Of a DNA stretch of 61,843 bases, positions 8,341 to 21,038 are shown in pieces. The notes under the pieces are model-generated. The model worked only from the letters and a program-made list of their open reading frames with translations, made no database searches and was not told the origin of the DNA. Every line of letters begins with the position of its first letter. Positions within the stretch are counted from its first letter, which is position 1. Source of the stretch: Planctomycetota bacterium (GTDB lineage: Bacteria; Planctomycetota; UBA1135; JACQFD01); NCBI GenBank assembly GCA_016200225.1, contig JACQFD010000031.1, positions 1 to 61,843 on the forward strand, read 5' to 3'. Both the position numbers and the translations under genes were made by a program.

Positions 8341-9897
8341 CTATTCCCACTCGATCGTGCCGGGCGGTTTGGATGTTATATCCAATAACACGCGGTTGAT
8401 GCCGCGCACTTCGTTTACAATCCGGCTCGCGATTTTTCCGAGCAGCGCGTGCGGCAGTTGCGCCCAGTCGGCCGTCATGCCGTCGTCGGAGCGGACGACG
8501 CGCAGGGAACAGACCGCCTCGTACGTGCGGCCGTCCCCCATCACGCCGACCGACTGCACCGGCAGCAGCACGGCGAAATATTGCCATAGATCGCGGTGGA
8601 GCCCGGAGGCCTCGATTTCATTTGTAACAATCGCGTCGGCGCGTCTTAACAAATCGAGGCGTTCCGCCGTGACGACGCCCGGGCAGCGCACGGCGAGTCC
8701 CGGCCCTGGGAACGGCTGTCGTTCGATGATTTCCGCGGGCAGTCCGATCGCGCGGCCGATCGCGCGCACTTCGTCTTTGAAACACATGCGCAACGGTTCT
8801 ATCAATTCGAACTTCAGGTCCGCCGGCAGTCCGCCGACGTTGTGATGGCTTTTAATTTTAGCGGTTGGCCCGCCGAACACGGAGACGGATTCGATGACGT
8901 CGGGGTAGAGCGTCCCCTGTCCGAGAAAACGCGCATCCTTAAACTTCCGCGCCGCCTCCGCGAACACTTCGATAAACTCGCCGCCGATGATTTTTCGTTT
9001 ACGTTCGGGATCGACGACGCCTTTCAGTTTATTTAAGAATCCGGCGCTCGCGTCGACGGTGTGCAGATCCACTTCGAATGCCCCCGCGAACGTTTTTTCG
9101 ACCTGTTCGCGTTCGCCCAGTCTTAACAATCCATTATCTACAAAAACGCAGTGCAGACGCCGGCCGATCGCGCGGTGGATCAGCACGGCAGCCACCGACG
9201 AATCGACGCCGCCCGAAAGGCCCATGACGACCGCGCCGTCTCCGACGCGTTCGCGGATCGCCGCGACGGAGGATTCGACGAAATCCGGAACTGTATAATC
9301 TCCGGAGAACCCCGCGATTCTAAATAAAAAGTTCCTTAATATCTTTTGTCCTTCGGCCGTGTGCGTCACTTCGGGGTGAAATTGCACGGTGTAAATCTTA
9401 CGTTTCACATCGGCCGCGGCCGCGAACGGGCAACTGTCGCTCTGCGCGAGCGCCTTGAAACCGGCCGGCAGTTTTTCACATTTGTCGCCGTGGCTCATCC
9501 ATACGGTCGAAACCGGCGCGACGCCTTCGAGCAACGCGCCCGCCGCGCCCGCGCCCCCGCGGACGCGCATTTCGGCGCGACCGTATTCGCGCTCGTTCGA
9601 CGGCGCGACCGTCCCGCCGAGTTCTTTGAATATGAATTGCATTCCATAACAAACCCCGAGCACTGGAATGCCGATTTGTAAAATGTCGCGCTCGACCGAA
9701 GGCGCGCCCGGATCGTACACCGACGACGGGCCGCCCGATAAAATAATAGCTTTGGCGCCTTTCGCGCGCGCCTCGGCAAGGGCGTCCTTCGGAGTCGTTA
9801 TTTCACAAAAAACGGCAAGCGCGCGGACACGGCGGGCCAGCAATTGTGTAAACTGCGAACCAAAATCAACGATAAGTACGGTTTCGTGCGAGGTCAC
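8341..9897 (-). CDS. guaA: GMP synthase (glutamine-hydrolysing)
   Basis: 518 residues, full length. An N-terminal class I glutamine amidotransferase domain (about 1-195) has the nucleophile in GVCYGMQ (Cys83) and the His/Glu pair in FHPEVTH. The ATP pyrophosphatase P-loop is GLSGGVDSS near residue 225. The C-terminal dimerisation domain ends in the conserved GTIEWE. It makes GMP from XMP, ATP and glutamine in the cytoplasm. It lies 30 bases after guaB and 18 bases before the AhpD-like gene, so the three are likely one transcript and the purine steps follow the IMP-to-GMP order. Confidence 0.98.
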   Translation of the reverse strand: MTSHETVLIVDFGSQFTQLLARRVRALAVFCEITTPKDALAEARAKGAKAIILSGGPSSVYDPGAPSVERDILQIGIPVLGVCYGMQFIFKELGGTVAPSNEREYGRAEMRVRGGAGAAGALLEGVAPVSTVWMSHGDKCEKLPAGFKALAQSDSCPFAAAADVKRKIYTVQFHPEVTHTAEGQKILRNFLFRIAGFSGDYTVPDFVESSVAAIRERVGDGAVVMGLSGGVDSSVAAVLIHRAIGRRLHCVFVDNGLLRLGEREQVEKTFAGAFEVDLHTVDASAGFLNKLKGVVDPERKRKIIGGEFIEVFAEAARKFKDARFLGQGTLYPDVIESVSVFGGPTAKIKSHHNVGGLPADLKFELIEPLRMCFKDEVRAIGRAIGLPAEIIERQPFPGPGLAVRCPGVVTAERLDLLRRADAIVTNEIEASGLHRDLWQYFAVLLPVQSVGVMGDGRTYEAVCSLRVVRSDDGMTADWAQLPHALLGKIASRIVNEVRGINRVLLDITSKPPGTIEWE

Positions 9898-9927
9898 GGG
9901 AGTGAAATTCGGTTGATCGAATTGGTT

Positions 9928-13187
<3,260 letters not shown>

Positions 13188-13203
13188 CTCGCCGTTCTAA
13201 CTA

Positions 13204-14118
13204 TTAAACGCGCCACGAACCGGCGCCGCGGTGAAGCGCCTCGATCACGACCGCGTCGAACGCGGCGTGCGTGGAAACGCGCAGATAATTAGCATTCGCG
13301 CGCGCCGTCGCGCGCTCGACTTCCGCGATTCTCGCGCGCGCGAGTTCGGCGTAACGCCGCGCGAGCCCCGACGTGAGCATGGCCGTGCGCGATCGCCCCG
13401 ACTCCGGATCCGTCAATTGAATCATTCCGCGGCGCGACGGATCGATTTCGGCCGGATCGACGATATGTAATAATAACGCAGCCCGCCCTTCGCGGGCGCG
13501 CAACGCTGCGTCGAGTTCGGGCGGCGGAATCGCGTCGGTGATCAGTATGAAAGGTCCGCGCCGCGCGCGCGCCGCGCAACGGCGCACGCCTCCCGGAAAT
13601 GTAGTGTTGTGGGCGTTCGAAGACGGAGGGCGGCGGAAGAATCGCAACATCGACAGGAGCGACGCTTTTGTTTGAAATGTCCCCTCTTCGCCCTGCGGCA
13701 CGCGCGCGGCGACGGCGCCCGCGAGCGCGAGCGCGCCGATCGCGCCGAACGCGGACGCGAGGAGCGCCGCTTGTTTGAATTTGCCGCCGTCGCCCATCGT
13801 CATCGACGCGGACGTATCCAATAAAATCGACAGCGGCGCCGAATCTTCAGGTTCGAAGACTCTTAAGAATACTTCGTCGAGGCGGGCATAGGCGTTCCAA
13901 TCTACAAATCGAAGATCGTCGCCGGCCGCGTATCGCCGATGATCGCTAAAAAGCGTTCCCTGCCCGAGCGCGCTGCGCTGGCGCGCGTTCGAAGTGCCGA
14001 TTTCGCCGGATATAAATTTTCGCGCGACCGCCGCGACGCGCTCGAGGCGCGATAACAATTCGCGCTCGTCGTCGCCGACGGCCGCCGCCGGCTGCGCGTC
14101 GATCGGAACGGAGCTCAT
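13204..14118 (-). CDS. DUF58 family protein
   Basis: About 304 residues. The start is placed at the ATG of MSSVPIDAQ because it overlaps the previous stop as ATGA. DUF58 hallmarks are present: GDDLRFVDWNAYARLDEV and VFEPEDSAPLSILLDTSASM, the latter a VWA-like metal site (DTSAS). It lacks the usual N-terminal transmembrane pair, so this is the short, soluble type. Such proteins work with MoxR ATPases and Bat VWA proteins in an envelope chaperone-like system. It lies between the proline-rich membrane protein and the BatA-like protein, with translational coupling to the former. Confidence 0.85.
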   Translation of the reverse strand: MSSVPIDAQPAAAVGDDERELLSRLERVAAVARKFISGEIGTSNARQRSALGQGTLFSDHRRYAAGDDLRFVDWNAYARLDEVFLRVFEPEDSAPLSILLDTSASMTMGDGGKFKQAALLASAFGAIGALALAGAVAARVPQGEEGTFQTKASLLSMLRFFRRPPSSNAHNTTFPGGVRRCAARARRGPFILITDAIPPPELDAALRAREGRAALLLHIVDPAEIDPSRRGMIQLTDPESGRSRTAMLTSGLARRYAELARARIAEVERATARANANYLRVSTHAAFDAVVIEALHRGAGSWRV

Positions 14119-15170
14119 TTGGCGCCCGCCGCCGCCGGTTTTTTCAAACACTCATAATACTTTTTGATAAATGCGGCCTCGCCCGATGTTAACGATCGTC
14201 GCCCGAGCGCGTTTTCGGCCGCGCGCTCCATTTCGCCGACGGAAACCGGATCCAGCGCGATTCTTCGCGGCGCCGCGTTCTCGGGCGCGCTTCGCGACGC
14301 GACTCCTTCTTTCTGTTGTAATACGAGCGCCTCGCGATTCGCGCGCGCCGCGTCGTCGACGAATTGTAAAGGATCGATCGGCACGACTTTCGGCGTCGCC
14401 TCGAACGGATCGATCGGCGAATCGTCCGGTTTCGGTTTCGGACGGGATCCCCCGCCGTCGTCCGGTTTTTGCCGCGGAGGATTCGGCAACGGTTGCGATT
14501 CCGGCCGCGATTGCGGCGGAATTTGTAGTTTCCGCGGCGGCGTCGCCGGATTTGTAATATTTGGCCTCGACGCCGACGGCGGTACGGGCGGTTTTCGGAC
14601 CGTCTCGCCGATATGATTTGTAGTATTTGGCGGCGCGGCGGAAACGTCCCGTCCCGCGCGCAGTCCGTGCGAACCGCCGCCGAACCAGCCCGGACCGTCG
14701 AATAGTCCCGCCGCCAGAATCAATAATATTAATAATAATGCCCCGCCCGCCCGCGGCGTCGCGATGGGAAAATGTCGTTTCCAATCCGCGTTTCTTACGA
14801 TTCCTTCCGCGCGCCGGATGCAAAGATTCGGAACGGCGCCGCGCGGTTGCGTCTCCGCGGCCGTCGAAATTAACAATCCGGAATTGAATACTCGATCGGC
14901 GCGGGCGGCGAACGGCTGTCGCGCGCGGCGAATGGACGAAATCAGCGCCCATGCGACGGCCGCGTGTGCGCCTGCGACGATCGCTTCGATTCGAACGCCC
15001 AAATCCGTCGATTCGCCGAGACGAGCGAGCGCGAATACGGCTCCGAGCGATCCCGCGAGCGCCGTCGGCAGCGCGATCGCCAGGCTTTTTGTAAAAATGT
15101 GCCGCGCGTAACGCCGCCGTCCGCGCGCGAGTCCGTCGCGCAGTCTGTCCGTTTCGATCGGTGCGTTCAT
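14115..15170 (-). CDS. Proline-rich membrane protein of the Bat locus
   Basis: 351 residues with hydrophobic segments near 25-50, 60-80 and 140-160. A proline-rich linker spans about 180-255, with many PPRK, PPQSRPE and KPKPDD runs, and is probably extracytoplasmic. The C-terminal region contains a short amphipathic part ending EAAFIKKYYECLKK. No family is recognised. Its position as first gene of the Bat-guaBA run, overlapping the DUF58 gene by four bases, suggests a partner in the DUF58/VWA complex. It diverges from the Nudix gene across a short intergenic stretch (15171-15224) that must hold both promoters. Confidence 0.65.
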   Translation of the reverse strand: MNAPIETDRLRDGLARGRRRYARHIFTKSLAIALPTALAGSLGAVFALARLGESTDLGVRIEAIVAGAHAAVAWALISSIRRARQPFAARADRVFNSGLLISTAAETQPRGAVPNLCIRRAEGIVRNADWKRHFPIATPRAGGALLLILLILAAGLFDGPGWFGGGSHGLRAGRDVSAAPPNTTNHIGETVRKPPVPPSASRPNITNPATPPRKLQIPPQSRPESQPLPNPPRQKPDDGGGSRPKPKPDDSPIDPFEATPKVVPIDPLQFVDDAARANREALVLQQKEGVASRSAPENAAPRRIALDPVSVGEMERAAENALGRRSLTSGEAAFIKKYYECLKKPAAAGAK

Positions 15171-15224
15171 AAAATTAAGAATTCGCGATTGTAAGAAACG
15201 CGCGGCGCGGCATTCTTGTGTTCA

Positions 15225-15776
15225 ATGATGAATAATCCGTTTCGGACGATTGCGAGCAGCGTGCCATTCTCCGATCCGCGCTGCGCCGTGAGACGCGACG
15301 ACTTTCAGATGGACGACGGTTTTCGCGGCGTCCATCTCGTGATCGAGATTCCGGAAGCCATTTGCGTCGTGCCCGTGCTCCGCGACGGCCGGATATTACT
15401 ACTCCGCCAATGGCGATACACGATCCAGAGCCTGGAGTGGGAAGTTCCCGCCGGACGCATGCACGCGGGCGAGGGCGTCGAGGCGGCCGCGGCGCGCGAA
15501 CTGCGCGAGGAAACGGGCCATGTCGCGCGCGCCTTCGTTTCGCTCGGCGATTTCTTTCCGCTCGCCGGGATCTCGAATCATCGCGGCCACCTGCTCGCCG
15601 CGCTCGATTGCGAACCGGCCGGTTCATTACAACTGGAACCGACCGAGCGAATTGAAGTGATCGCGACCGCGCCCGCGGAGGTTCGCAGGCTTTTTAGTAG
15701 TTTTGAAATCCGCGACGGCTTCGCGGTCGCCGCGCTGTCGCGGTATTTCATGGCGGTCGCGCCGCCCCGTCCTTGA
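15225..15776 (+). CDS. Nudix hydrolase, ADP-ribose pyrophosphatase type
   Basis: About 183 residues. The start is set at one of two adjacent ATGs (15225 or 15228); a TTG at 15216 is also in frame. The Nudix box is complete: G of GRMHAGE, then REL, REE and TGH in the spacing GX5EX7REUXEEXGU. The preceding strand ICVVPVLRDGRILLLRQWR and the downstream layout fit ADP-ribose pyrophosphatases (NudF-like), which cut ADP-ribose to AMP and ribose-5-phosphate. It diverges from the Bat operon and is followed by arsM after 74 bases. Exact substrate not determined. Confidence 0.85.
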   Translation: MMNNPFRTIASSVPFSDPRCAVRRDDFQMDDGFRGVHLVIEIPEAICVVPVLRDGRILLLRQWRYTIQSLEWEVPAGRMHAGEGVEAAAARELREETGHVARAFVSLGDFFPLAGISNHRGHLLAALDCEPAGSLQLEPTERIEVIATAPAEVRRLFSSFEIRDGFAVAALSRYFMAVAPPRP

Positions 15777-15850
15777 CATTCCGCGCGCGGCGATTTACTT
15801 GCACGTTGACGCAAATGAACATATGATTTCAACGCGTCGAACCCAATCCA

Positions 15851-16768
15851 ATGACAATGAATTCTCAAAAATCAAATAATGACTCCTGCGGCAGCGGCGG
15901 TTGCGACGATCGCAATCCGCTTGCGCCGCCTTCCGGCGCGGATCGCCCGACGATGCACGAGCAGGTGCGCTCGGGATATGCTAAAATTGCCAGTTGCGAG
16001 CCCGGGCCGCCGTCGATGGCCGGCGGCTGTTGCGGAAATACTACATTTACGCCGGAGCAACTCGCCGGCGCGATCGGTTATACTAAAGATGAACTCGCGG
16101 GCGCGCCCGACGGCGCGAATATGGGCCTCTCGTGCGGAAATCCGACGGCCATCGCTTCGCTGGTCGGCGGAGAAACGGTTCTCGATCTTGGCGCGGGCGG
16201 CGGATTCGATTGTTTCATTGCCGGTCCGAAAGTCGGCGCGAACGGCCGCGTGATCGGTGTGGACATGACGCCCGAAATGTTATCGAAAGCGCGGCGCAAT
16301 CTTTATAAATATAACGATCGAACGGGACTTCATAATATTGATTTTCGTCTCGGCGAAATCGAACATTTGCCCGTCGCGGACGCGAGCGTCGACGTCGTCA
16401 TTTCGAATTGTGTACTCAATCTCTCCCCCGACAAGGCGCAGGTCTGGCGCGAAATTGCGCGCGTTTTGAAACCGGGCGGGCGCGTCGCCGTGTCGGATCT
16501 GGCATTGTTACAACCCCTCCCCGATGCGGTGCGCGCGAGCGTCGAAGCACTGGTCGGTTGCGTCGCGGGCGCCGTCCTCGTCGAGGAAACGCGGCGGCAG
16601 ATGCGCGAGGCCGGACTCGCCGACATCGTTCTTAAACAAAAACCGGAGTATATCGAAGCCATGGCACATTGGGAGGATCCGCTCTACCGCGAAATCATAA
16701 TAAAACTCCCCGCGGGCAGCCGCCCCGCCGACTACATCACGAGCCTCGACATCGCGGCGCGAAAGTAA
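15851..16768 (+). CDS. arsM: Arsenite S-adenosylmethionine methyltransferase
   Basis: 305 residues. SAM-binding motif VLDLGAGGGFDCF near residue 110 and VIGVDMTPEML in the next strand place it in the class I methyltransferases. ArsM-type cysteines are present: NMGLSCGNP, SNCVLNLSP and GCVAGA, which bind As(III). The N-terminus adds a cysteine-rich CGSGGC and a CCG pair. The enzyme methylates arsenite to volatile or less retained species in the cytoplasm. No ArsR-type regulator gene is adjacent, and no Shine-Dalgarno precedes the ATG. A relationship to other metal-binding methyltransferases cannot be excluded, but the cysteine pattern is specific. Confidence 0.9.
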   Translation: MTMNSQKSNNDSCGSGGCDDRNPLAPPSGADRPTMHEQVRSGYAKIASCEPGPPSMAGGCCGNTTFTPEQLAGAIGYTKDELAGAPDGANMGLSCGNPTAIASLVGGETVLDLGAGGGFDCFIAGPKVGANGRVIGVDMTPEMLSKARRNLYKYNDRTGLHNIDFRLGEIEHLPVADASVDVVISNCVLNLSPDKAQVWREIARVLKPGGRVAVSDLALLQPLPDAVRASVEALVGCVAGAVLVEETRRQMREAGLADIVLKQKPEYIEAMAHWEDPLYREIIIKLPAGSRPADYITSLDIAARK

Positions 16769-16776
16769 AGTTAATA

Positions 16777-18162
16777 TTAAAAGAACTTTTCCCGGTGGTA
16801 GTCCTGATAGATCGTGACGAATACGCCGGCTTCGTTCGCCCACTGCCGGCCGAAAGTTAATGTTAACATGTGTTGAACGATCGTGCGCGTGGCTTCGGCG
16901 GGCACTTCGCCCGCCTTGCCCGCCACAATGCTCATCATCGCGAACATGCCTCCGCCCGCGGCCGCGATTTGTTTGAAAGCCTGCACCATGTCCGTCGCAT
17001 TGTTGATGCCGATCGTCGATATAATAAAAGGCCGGTTCGCCGATTTGTCGGTTTTCAAGTCCGACGGCACGCGCGGCTCTTTACCAAAGGGTTTTTCGTA
17101 AGCTTTCCTCGCCATCTCGACCGCCCCCGCGATATCGGCCGGATGCGGCGGCGCGTCGCCGATGATCATAACTATTTTATTCGCCTGCGGCGTCCAACCC
17201 ATCGCATACGGATCGAGCGCGATTTCGAGACCCTTTTCGACGCGTTCGGGAATGTCGCCGCCGCCGGCGGCGATCAGTTTATTTAACATTTCCTGAACGT
17301 CCTCGATTTTGTCCGTCAACGGCGAAAGTAACCTGGCTCCATTCTTAAAATCGCCAAGATCTTTATAATGAACGAGGCCGAGGCGGAATTTTGGCGACAA
17401 TCCGCGCAGCAATGCAACCATTTCGGCGAGTCCGTCGCGCGCCGCGTTGATCGTCGGCTGCATGCTGCCCGTCGAATCGATACAAATTGCGACGTCGAGG
17501 CCGGCAATGCTCAAATCGACCGCGCGCGTTACAAATCGCTCCGCCGCCGTCTGCACGAGGTCGCCCGAAGCCTGCGCCGGCCGCGACTCCGGCGCGACCC
17601 ACGGCTGCGGCGCGTACTTGCCGCGCGCGTCTCCCCACCAATATTGCCAATTCGCGATCTTCCAGTTTTTTGTAGGTTTCCCGTTCAACTCGGGAAACGC
17701 GGCGCGCAAAACGGCGAGCAGTTTGTCCCCGTAAAATAAATTCTTATTGACGGTGTGTTGATGAATGATCGACGAGATCATCTCTTGCGACAGTCCCCAT
17801 CGTAAACATTGCAGATCCGAGCGCAGAAGCGTTTCGAGCGCGAAGGCGCGAAGGCGAAAATCTTTATGTTCGAGCGCCTCGCCGACGATGCCCGCGCCGA
17901 CGGGGTGCCACTTCGGGCCGAGCGATAATAATATAATCGCCTTTAGCGCCCAGTGGTCGGTTTCGCGGAATCGGCCGACCAGTTTTTTTGTTTGATCGAA
18001 ATCGAGTTCGCGCGGCGCCTCCGGAATTTTCGCGGGCGCCGAGGCCGGTTTTGGCGCCGCCGGTTTTGTTTGGAGTTCGCCGGCCCGCGAATCACCTACC
18101 GCACCGGCCGCGATGCGCGCGGCCGAAAATAAGATAAGCAAAATGCGCGTCGACGAGAACAT
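16777..18162 (-). CDS. Secreted VWA-domain protein
   Basis: About 461 residues. The start at the ATG of MFSSTRILLILFS gives a signal peptide and lies five bases after the stop of the upstream glycosyltransferase gene. A short alanine/proline-rich linker follows. A helical HEAT-like part (about 60-150; LSLGPKWHPVGAGIVGEAL) precedes a VWA domain (about 220-440) with a full metal site, DSTGSMQ, and the downstream IIGDAPPHP strand. VWA domains bind protein partners through a metal ion. It closes the six-gene run that begins with the ABC ATPase at 24577. Partner unknown. Confidence 0.78.
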   Translation of the reverse strand: MFSSTRILLILFSAARIAAGAVGDSRAGELQTKPAAPKPASAPAKIPEAPRELDFDQTKKLVGRFRETDHWALKAIILLSLGPKWHPVGAGIVGEALEHKDFRLRAFALETLLRSDLQCLRWGLSQEMISSIIHQHTVNKNLFYGDKLLAVLRAAFPELNGKPTKNWKIANWQYWWGDARGKYAPQPWVAPESRPAQASGDLVQTAAERFVTRAVDLSIAGLDVAICIDSTGSMQPTINAARDGLAEMVALLRGLSPKFRLGLVHYKDLGDFKNGARLLSPLTDKIEDVQEMLNKLIAAGGGDIPERVEKGLEIALDPYAMGWTPQANKIVMIIGDAPPHPADIAGAVEMARKAYEKPFGKEPRVPSDLKTDKSANRPFIISTIGINNATDMVQAFKQIAAAGGGMFAMMSIVAGKAGEVPAEATRTIVQHMLTLTFGRQWANEAGVFVTIYQDYHREKFF

Positions 18163-18167
18163 CGTCG

Positions 18168-19889
18168 CTAACGTTTTATTTGATACAACTGAATTCGCGG
18201 TCCCGGACGATTCACCATCCAGAGCGACCATGCGCCGAGGCGCGGTTCGAACGGTAATAACGCTTCGAGCGGCGCGCCCCCCGCCGACGGCGAAATTTCA
18301 AACATCATTTCTCCGTTCTTTTGTAACCAACGAACAAACGCGTCGTCGCGCGGTTCTCCCGGGAACCGGTCGACGCGAACGGCGTATTCCGGCCGCGCCT
18401 CGCGCAGGAATTCCGGGACGCCGCCGGCATTTGAATATAATTTTTTCGCGGCGGGGAGAATATCCGTATATTGACCGGGCGCGGCGTCGAAAATATAACG
18501 TTCCAAAGGTAACAAATCGAATCCGCCCGGTTCATTGCGATCGAGCACGAGCCGTTCGCGGCGCGTGAGGGGATCGACCTTGCCGTCGGCAAACGCGGCC
18601 GCGAATCGTTTTAAAGATTCGACGTCCGCGCGCAGTTCGGGGCCGTACGGTTCAACGGCGACGCGCGCGTGTTCGGGGATGCGATGTTCCAATTCGGCGA
18701 TCGCCAGATTCCGCGTGTCGTCGCGAAGTAACAATTGATCGAGGCGAAATGTAAAGATCAGCGGAATTCCGATCGCGACGATGGGTAATAAAACGCTAGA
18801 TCGGGCCGACAAGCGGTCGAGCGCGAGACCCGCGAAGGCCCACGCCGCCGGAAACGCGATCATAAAATATCGAGCGTGCGTTCCATGGTATGGAATGAAA
18901 AACAGCACGAGCGGCGCGGAGAATGCTAATAATATAAATCCGGCGCGGTCGCGTTTCGAATATGCATAAAATGCCCCAACGATTCCGAGAATGCATACGA
19001 TCCCTTCGAGACCGAGGATTCCGGAAATCGCCTCGCCGGTGTGGTCGAGACTAAATTTGAATTTCAGTCCCTGTCCGCCGACGGAAAAATCCGTGATCTC
19101 GGTGAGTTTGGTCGTTTCTACGCCGCCCTTGATAATATAATAGGGATTGCCGATCAGAAATAATACAATAAACGCCGCGAACGCCGCTCCGATGCATGAA
19201 AACATTCGTCGCATGGCATCCCCGCCAAATCCCGGGAACGCAAACCACGCCGCCGCGCAGGGAAGCGCGAACGCGGCCGCGCCGACCTGATGGCACGCGA
19301 CCGCCGCGCCCGCCGACGACGCCGAAAGAATGAAATAGTTCATTTTCGAATCGCGAACGGCCTTCACCGCGTACAGCGCGGCCAGCGTTTCAAATAACAA
19401 AACGCACGACCACGGCCGTTCGTGCGTCGAAAGCAACAAAAACATCGGCCCCGTCGCCGCGAACAATCCGGCGAAAAGCCCCGCGCGCCGCCCCGCGAGC
19501 ATCGCGCCGAGATAGACCGCGGCCGCGGCCGCCGCGGCGCCGGCGAACGCCGAAATCCAACGCGCCAGATAATGAAATCGTTCGAGATGGGCGCCGGCCC
19601 ATTGTTGATATTCGGCCGCCGAGTGCGCGCGTCCGGTCGCCCGCGCGGCGGCGTAATCGCCCGCGAACAGCGGGATGCATAAGTAAGAATACAAATACGG
19701 GTACGAACTGTATTGATTCGCGCGCGGCGCCGGATTCTTATCTTTTAACATTCCGAGCGCGTTGCGAACGCTGTGCGTGTCGGGCACGTACAGCCCGGGC
19801 AGGCCGTGGCCGATTGGCAGCAGTCGCAGCATCAGCGCGACGAAAAAAACGACCCACGCGGTTCCGCGCAGCCGGCGCGGATTCTCCAA
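18168..19889 (-). CDS. Membrane glycosyltransferase, GT39/ArnT-like
   Basis: 573 residues with about ten predicted transmembrane segments. The first luminal loop after helix 1 carries PDTHSVRNALG; an acidic residue in this loop is typical of GT-C enzymes of the PMT/ArnT type that use polyprenyl-phosphate sugars. Later segments such as FIPYHGTHARYFMIAFPAAW match the general pattern. The C-terminal 170 residues are soluble and probably extracytoplasmic. It lies between DUF4340 and the VWA gene on the same strand. The sugar donor and acceptor cannot be told from sequence alone. Confidence 0.72.
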   Translation of the reverse strand: MENPRRLRGTAWVVFFVALMLRLLPIGHGLPGLYVPDTHSVRNALGMLKDKNPAPRANQYSSYPYLYSYLCIPLFAGDYAAARATGRAHSAAEYQQWAGAHLERFHYLARWISAFAGAAAAAAAVYLGAMLAGRRAGLFAGLFAATGPMFLLLSTHERPWSCVLLFETLAALYAVKAVRDSKMNYFILSASSAGAAVACHQVGAAAFALPCAAAWFAFPGFGGDAMRRMFSCIGAAFAAFIVLFLIGNPYYIIKGGVETTKLTEITDFSVGGQGLKFKFSLDHTGEAISGILGLEGIVCILGIVGAFYAYSKRDRAGFILLAFSAPLVLFFIPYHGTHARYFMIAFPAAWAFAGLALDRLSARSSVLLPIVAIGIPLIFTFRLDQLLLRDDTRNLAIAELEHRIPEHARVAVEPYGPELRADVESLKRFAAAFADGKVDPLTRRERLVLDRNEPGGFDLLPLERYIFDAAPGQYTDILPAAKKLYSNAGGVPEFLREARPEYAVRVDRFPGEPRDDAFVRWLQKNGEMMFEISPSAGGAPLEALLPFEPRLGAWSLWMVNRPGPRIQLYQIKR

Positions 19890-19934
19890 TTCGACCGCCG
19901 TCGCGATGGTTGAAATATTGATATTACCGTTCGT

Positions 19935-21020
19935 TTATTTCGCCGGCTGCGACGCGGGTTGGGACGACGCCGGAGAACTCGCCGGTTTCGACTCGGGCGG
20001 CGGCGCCGCGAGTTGGTCGCGCGTCACTTTCAGCGACTCGAGCGAAGATTTGAATACTTTCGAAACGTGCTGTTTCGCGATGCCGCCGAGCGCGTACGCG
20101 GATTCGTCGCTCGCGTTCGAATTCTTCGAATCCTTCTCGATGTCTTTTCCGATAATTAACTGTTCGGACGTGCCGCCCGCGAGTTCGATCTTAATTAAAA
20201 ACGCCGGATGATCGAATCCGTAGCGCGCCGCATCCTGTTCGCGGTAGCCGCCGAGCACGTCCTGTAAATATAACGATGAAACCGAGCGCGCGAGCGTTTC
20301 GCAGGATTCCTTCTTCGCCGGGGCGGGACCCTTCGAATCCGTGTTGACGTCCCACGTTCCGTTCGGCAAATGATTGATGGCAATTCGCTCGGCGACGCCC
20401 GAACCCTCGATCGCCATCGATTGCACGGCCGAAACGTCGAACTTAAATAAATTCCGAGGCAACCATTCGTTCACGCGCACGGGTTCGACCGTTTCGAACG
20501 GAGAAATACGATACACTTCGTTCGAACCCGCCGCGCGAATATAACAATCGAGCTGGCTGATTCTTCGCATTTCCGAAATCTGTTCGCTGTCGAAGTACGG
20601 CTTTCCCTGCAGAAAATCGGCGAGGACGGCGCCCGCGGCATCGCTAATTTTAACGCGCGGCGCGTCGGTATCCGTGACGCGGTAGCGGGCGTGCTGTGAC
20701 GCGTCATTGCTAACAAGGTCGCCGCGCGTCATGTCGTGCACGCGATTCAGAAGGCGCGTGACGGTGTCTTCATTAGCCTTGAAATCGCCGAGCGACGGAA
20801 GCACCCAGCCCTGCGCGGTTTTCTTTAATTGAACTTCGTTCGCGCCCTGTTTGATAACAATATTCGCGGCTTTCGAAGTATCGAAATGTTCGAACAGCGA
20901 CTTCGAAATCCGGGCCGAGCCCTGTTCGAACGCGTCCTGCGCCCACGGTTTTTCCAATATGAACAAAATTCCGCCAAGCGACAGCAGAACGACTGATAAG
21001 ATAATGTTGATCCGGCTCAT
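19935..21020 (-). CDS. DUF4340 domain protein
   Basis: 361 residues. One N-terminal transmembrane helix (about 5-22) is followed by an extracytoplasmic DUF4340 region of repeated beta-rich units; KKTAQGWVLPSLGDFKAN resembles the characteristic start. A proline/serine/alanine-rich tail ends the protein. DUF4340 proteins commonly sit beside GldG-like and ABC transporter genes, as here (18-base gap to the GldG-like gene). This suggests a periplasmic accessory of the transporter. The molecular function of the family is not established. Confidence 0.85.
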   Translation of the reverse strand: MSRINIILSVVLLSLGGILFILEKPWAQDAFEQGSARISKSLFEHFDTSKAANIVIKQGANEVQLKKTAQGWVLPSLGDFKANEDTVTRLLNRVHDMTRGDLVSNDASQHARYRVTDTDAPRVKISDAAGAVLADFLQGKPYFDSEQISEMRRISQLDCYIRAAGSNEVYRISPFETVEPVRVNEWLPRNLFKFDVSAVQSMAIEGSGVAERIAINHLPNGTWDVNTDSKGPAPAKKESCETLARSVSSLYLQDVLGGYREQDAARYGFDHPAFLIKIELAGGTSEQLIIGKDIEKDSKNSNASDESAYALGGIAKQHVSKVFKSSLESLKVTRDQLAAPPPESKPASSPASSQPASQPAK

Positions 21021-21038
21021 GTGCGTTAATAATGCGGG

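Noticed and set aside
14152..14952. 266-codon frame on the minus strand inside the proline-rich membrane protein gene
   Set aside because: Shifted-frame shadow; very arginine-rich and without family features.
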